A stretch of 64,000 nt of DNA from Ophiocordyceps camponoti-saundersi (nom. inval.). Lineage: Eukaryota > Ascomycota > Sordariomycetes > Hypocreales > Ophiocordycipitaceae. Each line of letters opens with the position of its first letter. Position 1 is the stretch's first letter. Under the pieces are notes generated by a model. That model was not told the origin of the DNA. It saw only the letters and a program-made list of their open reading frames with translations, and searched no databases. Below, piece by piece: positions 56,542 to 64,000 of the stretch. The stretch lies in the NCBI GenBank assembly GCA_003339415.1, contig PDHQ01000015.1, positions 124,001 through 188,000 of the forward strand, written 5' to 3'. Position numbers and translations under genes: made by a program.

Positions 56542-57533
56542 TATGGCCGCTGCAGCCTTGTGATGAAGTCTTTGCTGAGGGCGAAAGAGAATTGCCGTCA
56601 CGTCGCAGGGAGGGTAAGTGATGAGGCGCCGCCTCGGGCCTAGTTAGTATCTATCGTATCTGACCAATGGGAGTTGAGACTGGCTAGGAGTAAGCTGCGC
56701 TCTCATTGGTCGAGAGTCGACGATACAACTCCGATGAACATGGAGGTTTAGATGGAAGGCCGGGAGTTGCAACGATAAAGACAATGTATGAGGAAGGAAC
56801 GTCTCCTAACTGCAGTTTCGTCTTGATTTACCACTTATCGTTGCTTTTTTCTTCGGGATAAAGTCTTCGTACAACTTTGCGGTGATCCTTCACCTCAGCA
56901 ATACTCTTAGCTATGGCGGCTCTTCCACCAGCGGGCTTCTCCGACAACTGGCTTTATTGCATCGGCAATTGAGTTTCTAGGCAGCAGCCAGAATACTATC
57001 TCACTAGCAGCACCTTACTTACTGATCACTAGGTACTCATCCTCACGAAACGGTTTATCTCGTGAACGCTCCATATGAACACGCAAGCCTCTAGGGTAGG
57101 TGTGATGCAGGACATGCAAAGCACCATACGGAACTGAATAAAGGCAACCGCTCCAACATAGATATGTACATACATTCTCTCAAAAATCCATCATCTGATA
57201 AGCTCGACTACTGACAGTAGGGACCATGTTACTGCCCGAGTAAACCTGCCATAGCTTGCTGCTCTTCTGCGGTCATCCTCAAAGGAGCACTGTATTGACA
57301 CTGTAGATCTATCACTCTTTCACACTGCAAACCAACTCTACCGGCAGTGTCAAAAATCTTACCAACACAGTCCTTCCCCATGTCTTGAAAGGCTTACGTC
57401 AACGACACTTGGGACGAACATCATCCCTCTCTTCCAACGACACACGCTGCGCTAATTTCACTTGCAGACATACATACTTGTATCGACTTGCTCACGGTGA
57501 TCAAGCCTCTATAGAGCAGAGTCACCGCCCAAG
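56542..57533. other. divergent intergenic region
   Basis: Promoters of Arp8 (minus) and the proline-rich protein (plus). No repeat or extra gene stands out. Confidence 0.6.
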
Positions 57534-58265
57534 ATGGTCCCGATTCCCGTCTACAGCGCCAGCCCCATCAACGCTGCCTCGGAGACACCTACCCCGACAG
57601 ACAAGAACCAGAACAAGACCCAACCGCCGGCGACGACGACAAGGCTAGGCCTCGAGGGACGGCAGCACGCGCAGCCGGGCGCCGTGCCCGCATTGCCTGC
57701 CGCGACTGGGGTGCCTCAACCTGCGCCGGTGGCGGCGATCCCTTCAAGAGTGAGTCCACCGGCTCCACAGCCTGGTCCAGCCCCCGCGCCGCCTGGTCTG
57801 CCTCCTCCTCCGAAGGCGGGCGAGACAGCGGCGGCCGCGGCCAAACAGCAATCACAGGCGCCAGCACAGACGACGACACCGCCTCAGGTGCCGCTTCAGG
57901 TGCCGCCTCAACTGTCGTATCAGGCGCCGGCCGCGGCGCAACCCATCCAGGGTCGCTCGTCAACAATGGCAGATCCGCATGGTCACATGGGGGGACGAGG
58001 CTCCTATCCAACATCTGTGCACAGTACAGGAGTAAACGCTAGCTCAGCGGGTTACGGCCAAGGCACACAGCTCTCTTATGGTGGCAGCGGCTATCCTCAC
58101 CAGCAGCCCTTCTCGGGCCCGCAAAATTCGATCACGACATCACCGGCCGAAGTAGATGACCAGTCTCCCGGGGTGTGGGACACAGCTCGAAAATGGGCCT
58201 CCGCTGCTGGAGAAAGCCTAGCGGCAGCCGAGAGCGAGGTGTGGAAGAGGATCAATAAGAGCTAG
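57534..58265 (+). CDS. proline/glutamine-rich conserved fungal protein
   Basis: Single exon, 243 residues, ATG context AAGATGG. The N-terminus MVPIPVYSASPINAA and the C-terminal segment SPGVWDTARKWASAAGESLA plus AAESEVWKRINK match a conserved but uncharacterised Sordariomycete protein type as I remember it. The centre is Pro/Gln/Ala-rich and disordered (for example GPAPAPPGLPPPPKAGE). No signal peptide or membrane segment. The C-terminal amphipathic helix may bind membranes or partners; that is inference. Beyond the stop, 58267-58550 has a coding-like character in another frame (see findings). Confidence 0.7.
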   Translation: MVPIPVYSASPINAASETPTPTDKNQNKTQPPATTTRLGLEGRQHAQPGAVPALPAATGVPQPAPVAAIPSRVSPPAPQPGPAPAPPGLPPPPKAGETAAAAAKQQSQAPAQTTTPPQVPLQVPPQLSYQAPAAAQPIQGRSSTMADPHGHMGGRGSYPTSVHSTGVNASSAGYGQGTQLSYGGSGYPHQQPFSGPQNSITTSPAEVDDQSPGVWDTARKWASAAGESLAAAESEVWKRINKS

Positions 58266-61200
58266 GGCCTTGCGCGACGTTATGCCCGTGGGGCAGCAGC
58301 TCAAGGCTACGGGAAATGGTCAGACGGCTGTGGAGACTGTGGCTCAGTCCGCAGAGGGGACGGCCAGCGGCCAGACCAAGGCACGGGCGCTAGGATAGAG
58401 GGTTAGAACGCGTTACTGACTCGCTATACTTTAGTCGGTCGAGGAAATGGGCAGGGAAGGCCCTGGAAGCTGGCCAGCGGCCCCAGCACGACTGAAGGTG
58501 ACGGCGTCGGGGGCGCACGCCATCGAGCCAACTGTTAAGGAACCTAATTGAGAGAGAAAATGCTCAACCCAGTCGTATGTATGTGCGGCATCCTTTGCGG
58601 TGAACGGCCCCCTTTAAGAATGTTGCCGGTTGTATAACATATCTTTCGCGCGGCCCAGCCGTCAAGGGATCTCCATTACAGCGTTACGGTAAGCTTTTTA
58701 TCTCTTAAGGGCCCATTTACCGAGCGGGGATTTAAGGGTGTCGATGTGATGCGCCATACATACATACAACGTACCCAGTATTGTGTGTGTGCGTGTGTGT
58801 GTGTGTGTGTGTGTGCGCATCCATACAACATACAACATACAACATACGACATACACATACATACAACATACAACAACACACACACTACTGCGAGCCATGA
58901 CGCGGTCCACAAGTTGACGACTAAGTAATAGGTGGGAAGTACGTGTGATGTGCATACAGGGGTTGAAAAGGGGGTTGTATGGATGTATGTACATATAGTT
59001 CCAGCACTCACACACACTCACACACACACACATAGACAACCCTCTCTAGCCACTTCGACGCATGAATTACCAGCAACCTAACGTGACAATGATCTACAGT
59101 TTCCTCCGTGGATCGCTGCCGCACACTTAATAAGTGAGAAAGGCACTATATCTGTCAGTCATGGAAGCCCCGAGATGCTTGGCGACGGCGCGCCGGGAAG
59201 AGGAGGGCGCATCCTGGCCGTTCCCACCGAGGTTGATGCCGAGCCCAAGCCAATAGTTTTAGCTGAGCCAAAGACGGTAAAGAGAGAAAAGATGGAGACG
59301 GGACAGATGGCTCAAGTTGTGCATGAACGGAACGGAGCACCGGACAGCTTTGAGGCCACTTCGTCCCGAGTCGCATAGAGACAGACAGACGGCCAGACAG
59401 ACACGTTCACACGTTCACACAGAGGTGACGAGACGAGCCGTCACAGGTTATGACATTCTAGTCCCTACAGATAGGTGTACAACATGGACACACACTCTCT
59501 CACACACACACCCAAGCAACCTAGGTGCCATACACACCTACATACACACCTACATACATACACATACATACATACATACAGAGACTCAAGACACACGACA
59601 CTACCGGTGGAGAAGCTAATCATCATCGACACGTGGCGCCCCTTTTTTCTTCGGCGCCGTCGGTTCTCTCCTCCGTCGGGTTCCCAATCGAAGCTGTCGA
59701 TAGCTAGGTACTTGCCGGCGGGAGGAGGCCCGACTGCGGCAATTGATTGTTTCTCGCTCGCTCTTGTTCTGAAATTCTAAATCCCGTCGCTCAAAGGAAG
59801 AACAAGGCGAAGAGTGGACGAAGATGACGTAGGTAGTCAGAAAAAAAGGGGTTGGAGGACAACTCCGCACGGGATAGGGGTAGAAGAGTCAGAGAAGGAG
59901 AAGAAGATCCTCCTCCTTCGCACGCCGGCCAGCTGGCTAGCCGTTCGGTGACACATGGAGAAGACTCCGGTTACGTCTTTTTTCGGTGATGGGCAAGCTG
60001 AGTTGCGGGTAGAAAAGCATGTGGCAGATCTGAGACACGGACGACGAACCGCCCAGTCTCGGCCCCAACCCCTTCTTCCCCCCCCCCCCCCCTGTTTTTT
60101 TTCTCTCTCTTCTGGAAGATGGATGAAACTGCTGTCATGAGCAAGATTCTACGCCCAGCTGCCACAAGAGGGAGTCAACGCCGAGGTGATGATGGGCCAA
60201 GACGTTTGTGAAAGGGGAGGGAGCGAAACAATACACATACACACACACACACACACACACTGCCACACCTGTGTTTGTATGGGTGTATGTACATATGTAT
60301 GTATGTACAAGATTACACACACTGACAGATCATAGCTACAGAGATGACACAGGAAGAGAGGAGTGAGTTTGGTGGAGAGACCCTGATAGAGAGCCACATT
60401 AGGGAGGGAGGAAGGGAGGGATTGCAGAGGACGATTTGGGGAGGGAGAGAGAGAGAGAGAGATTCAGGCACACACACGCACACAGAGTCAGACACACACA
60501 CATACGCACATAGACGCACACTAACAAAGTCCAGATGGGACCGTACGAGCTCGAGACATGGGACATCGAAGCTACCTACTCATACATTCATACATACAAA
60601 CAAAGGCGGACACGAAGAAAATCACCCAAGAGCTCCGCTGCCGAGCAAGACCAGTAGCCCACACTTGGCAACGCACGGCCCATCAGCCGTCTCGCCGACG
60701 AGCCTGACCGGTGCAGCTGCATCCGAGCTGACGCTGGCATCGCGGGCAAGAGGGAGGATTCAATGGTCTGCGCTGCAACCCCATGGGGGAGGACGAGAAA
60801 ACATGTAATGATCAGGTATGGATGTGTCGTGTCTGTACATATGTACATACAATATAAAATAGAAACATCCTGGCAGGGAGGCTGGGCAGCTTGCTGGGAA
60901 GACGAAGACGACGGAACAGGAGAGGAGAGCGAATTTGCCGACAAGGAAGAAGAGGACAAGAGTTTTGTCTTTCTCGGCGCGCTGTTTGGAATCTCGAGGT
61001 CGTGTCGATGACGACGAGGGCGGGGGTATGGAACGCTTATAACGGACTATTATTAGAGGTTAGGTATGCTGGAATGACATTCTTCGCCACTCCAGCATCT
61101 GTGGGATCAGTGCCAAGATGAGAAAAGTCCCGGCGGAGTGATACCGGCAAGCGGTGATTGGGAGAATGGGGGCGGGATCGATAATCGACGTGCATCTTCG

Positions 61201-61497
61201 CTACGGGGTGACGGCTGGGGGAGGGAGGGTTGCCGCGCGCTCCTGATACTACCCGAGCCGGCTCAGGAGAGGAAGTTGTATGTATGTATGTGTGAAGGTA
61301 TGATGTGAGTATCTGTAAATGGATGTAGGAGGTAGGGAGGCATGCACATTCGTCCATACATATGTATGTAGGTATGTAGGTATTATTGTATGTGCGTAGG
61401 CGTGTGGATGAGTGAGGGGGAGAGAGAGGTAGAGAGAGAGGTAGAGAGAGAGGCAGGGGAGAAATGAGAGAAGAGAGGAGGTAGAAGGGAGAGAGGG

Positions 61498-61596
61498 AAG
61501 ATGGGGGAGAGGAGGAGGAGGAGGAGGAGGAGCACCAGCAGCAGCAGGAGGACATGGAGGAGGACGTGGAGGAGGACGTGGAGGAGGACAAACGGA
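61498..61596. repeat. GGA-rich tandem tract
   Basis: Successive GGAGGA and AGGACGTGGAGG units on the plus strand; purine-rich on one strand, so capable of triplex or quadruplex-like structures. Confidence 0.8.
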
Positions 61597-62522
61597 CTCT
61601 GAGCTGGGCGGGCGGGCTTCTGCTTCGGCCCCCATGTTTGTTGGACTGACGAGCAAAGATGAAATGCTAGTTGGTTCAAGTCTCTCTCTCTCTCTCATCC
61701 CCCCCCAGCTCATGAGTCCTAGGCGTCGGCGGCCTCAAAATCTTGGTATACTTTATGGACTGTTCATCAAACGCTAGTACGTACAAAGAAAGGGGGGGGG
61801 AGGGGGAGGGGGAAGAGACAGAGAGAGAGAGAGAGGGCTCACAAGTCGATGTTGTTCTAGACCCAATTTTCGACCGAGGTGCTCGCCCCCTTTTCCTCCT
61901 TTTGGTTCGTCTTGGATGCCCAATCCAGGGAGATTCCTGACATTACCCATCCATACATACAGACACACACACACAACACGGCACACGCCAACGGCTATCA
62001 TTCACGAGAGGAAAGGAGAAAAAAAAGGAGGAGGAGAGGGAGGAGACGGGGGGAAGGAGGAGGAGGAGGAGGATGAGGAGAAGGAGGGAGGGGGTCGAAG
62101 GAGAGAACTGCAACCCTTGCAGGCAAGGATTCCTACCCACCCCCCTTTTTTTTCTTCCTCTCTCTCTATCTCTCTCTGTGAGTGTCTTTCTCCTTCTCCT
62201 TCTCTAGCTCTGTAGCTTGGTAACTAAGGATTGCAGACTCGAGTCAAGAGTAGGTATTTTTTTTTTACTCTCTCCTGCATGGACGGAATGGATGATGAAA
62301 GGGTAGCATCAATCAGATGAGTGCAAAGCCATGTTCTAGCTGTTTGGACCCTGATGATGCGGCTTTTTTTTCTTCCGTTCTTCTTTCTTTCTCTTCTTTT
62401 TTTCGTTCCCATGATCATGATGTTTTAGCTGTTTGACGATATGGGATGGAACAAAAGTAGAAAATATCCCAGATGGCAGTGCTAAAGGGCGCGTTCGGCG
62501 AAGAATGTCGGTTGATGGATGG

Positions 62523-62555
<33 letters not shown>

Positions 62556-62867
62556 GGCAGGGCCCCTCGCATTAGAGGGATACGAAGAAGCCGGGCCCAC
62601 TCTGAGCCACGTCTTCGTGGGATCGGACGCGCGGCACAGGCAAGGATCTAACAAGTTGCGTCGGCTTTCTCTCGCCTCGCTGTCTGTCGCTCTCTCTCTC
62701 TCTCTCTTTGACTGTCTCTGAGAGAAGGGGGGGGGGGGGGGGGTGGAAAGGGGGGAGGGGGGGGGAATGAGACGGAGATGTATGTATGTACACACACTCA
62801 CTGCAGGCGTACATATGTACATACATACCTACATACAGTATGAGGATGATTGAATGGGCAGCCATGG

Positions 62868-62902
62868 TTGTAGGTAGGTAGGTAGGTAGGTAGGTAGGTA
62901 GG
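62868..62902. repeat. GTAG tetranucleotide microsatellite
   Basis: Eight or more consecutive GTAG units, with further looser GTA-type repeats on both sides. Confidence 0.9.
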
Positions 62903-64000
62903 CAAGTATGTAGATAGCAAGATAGAGAAGCCGAGCTCCATTGCCGGTGCCCTTTTACTACCTATTATTACCTACCTCCGCAGACCGAGGCTAAGACTCT
63001 GCTAGCCAGGTAAAAGAGGGCTTCATCTTGCTCGTCCAACAGACAGCAAGCAGCTGAGAAGGAGGCTCTTATGAAACTTCTCGATCGAATCCTCATCGTC
63101 GTATGTATGTATGTATGTAGTTGTCGTCGTCGTCGTACTTAGACTCTTGATGACTTGCTTGTACAACACGGGAGGGAGGAGGGGAGTTTCTTTTTCTTCC
63201 CTCTTCTTCCTCTTCTCCAGCTGGCTCTCGCTCCGGCCGACAGCCGCCCATGCGGGACATCAAGGCACCCGGGGAAGAGACTTCAGCTGTCGGCCGAGGC
63301 TGGGTGGTCAGCCATGTAGCGATCGATGTAGCGGGAGGTATTTTTCGCATTCCCCCGCCCCTCTTTCTGTCCCCGTCTCTCTCTGTCTCTCTCTCTGTCT
63401 CTCTGTCTCCCTCCTCCAGGTATCGGAAGAACGGAACGCGGAAACTTCCGAAGCCTCAACTACAGTCCATCCATCCTGATGTGGTACCGACCACAATGCA
63501 TGCATATCTCGACGACGCTCTTTTCTCTCTCTCTCTCTCTACTCATCTTGCGTCTACAAACAGATACATACATACTTACAAAGACAGACCAAAAAGTAAT
63601 AATTTCCCCCATGAATCGAAAGGCAACTAATCATTGTAGTATCGATCAACGTGCCATTCGCGGCTCGGGACGATCGAAGACGGAGAACAAAACCAAAAGT
63701 AGCAGTTTTCTAGATCAACGGCGACAGTTTCAGCAAGACCCTCTTTTTTTTTCTTTACCCTTCCATTTTCCTTCCATTCTCACCTTTCTCTTTAGCTTTT
63801 CGTTCTCCCTCTTGTTGACGACTCGTTGCTTTGTTTTGGCGCCGGCGGATGAGTGCCGAAAAGGGGGAGGGCAAAAGGGGGAACGAGCGTCGTGTGTGGC
63901 GCAGCGAGTCGTCGTCGTCGATCACGACATCTTTCGTCTTCTCTCGCTAAACCTGGATCAGTTGATGATTGAATCGCTCGTATGTACGGGGAAGGTTGAG

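Larger units (their letters stand above)
58266..64000. other. 5.7-kb gene-poor right flank with microsatellites
   Basis: No supportable gene. Contains GT/CA tracts (58786-58815, 60238-60260), CATA arrays (59540-59580), GGA-type arrays (61510-61595), CT/GA tracts (62520-62550, 62690-62708, 63528-63540), a G run (62726-62745), a GTAG array (62871-62902), and GTAT/ATGT tracts (63100-63120). The open frames are low complexity. The extreme right end may be the leader of a gene outside the window. Confidence 0.55.

Noticed and set aside
61037..61713. minus-strand frames of up to 184 codons
   Set aside because: Products of GGA and GAGA repeats; Ser/Pro low complexity without a family match.

Overview
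The window is nuclear DNA of a filamentous ascomycete (Pezizomycotina; Sordariomycetes and probably Hypocreales by overall character, species not determinable). The evidence is short GT-AG introns of about 45-90 nt with CTAAC/CTGAC branch sites, fungal gene families (Afi1, Mediator Med10, INO80 Arp8, DMATS prenyltransferase, GPI wall protein, myosin regulatory light chain), and a transposon block with a very strong RIP-like CpA/TpG depletion. Gene models were assembled by hand from reading frames and splice signals; every multi-exon model below closes in phase.

Layout. 1-5.4 kb: a C-homopolymer assembly gap, then a coactosin-like ADF protein and a MutY adenine glycosylase in tandem on the minus strand. 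5.4-16.3 kb: an accessory, secretion-oriented stretch with a class II haem peroxidase, an MFS sugar transporter, a secreted multi-module protein ending in a CBM20 starch-binding domain, and divergent from it a secreted proline-rich repeat protein. 16.48-26.92 kb: a nested transposon island. A DNA transposon with 147-bp terminal inverted repeats and a TA target duplication carries a 7.5-kb Ty1/copia LTR element (153-bp LTRs, ATAAC target duplication). The interior is almost free of CpA/TpG except in GCA/TGC and CCA/TGG contexts, while the outer ~120 bp of both TIRs still contain them. 27.5-28.9 kb: an isolated DMATS-type aromatic prenyltransferase at the edge of the island.

29.7-46 kb: mostly housekeeping genes, namely S-formylglutathione hydrolase, an Afi1/DENN-like protein, a myosin regulatory light chain, a DnaJ-TPR co-chaperone, Mediator Med10, a short-chain dehydrogenase, then a GPI-anchored repeat wall protein. 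46-51.8 kb: a 5.8-kb gene-free tract dense in simple repeats, with a recurring TACGGATA-type word and a second C-rich gap. 51.8-58.3 kb: an MFS transporter, Arp8 of INO80 and a proline-rich conserved protein. 58.3-64 kb: another microsatellite-rich tract without a supportable gene.

Most interesting points: an in-frame 106-codon extension with a transmembrane segment directly after the TGA of the DnaJ-TPR gene (possible readthrough isoform); the sharp boundary between mutated interior and spared TIRs in the transposon island; the divergent pair of modular secreted proteins beside it; and the TACGGATA-rich intergenic tract.
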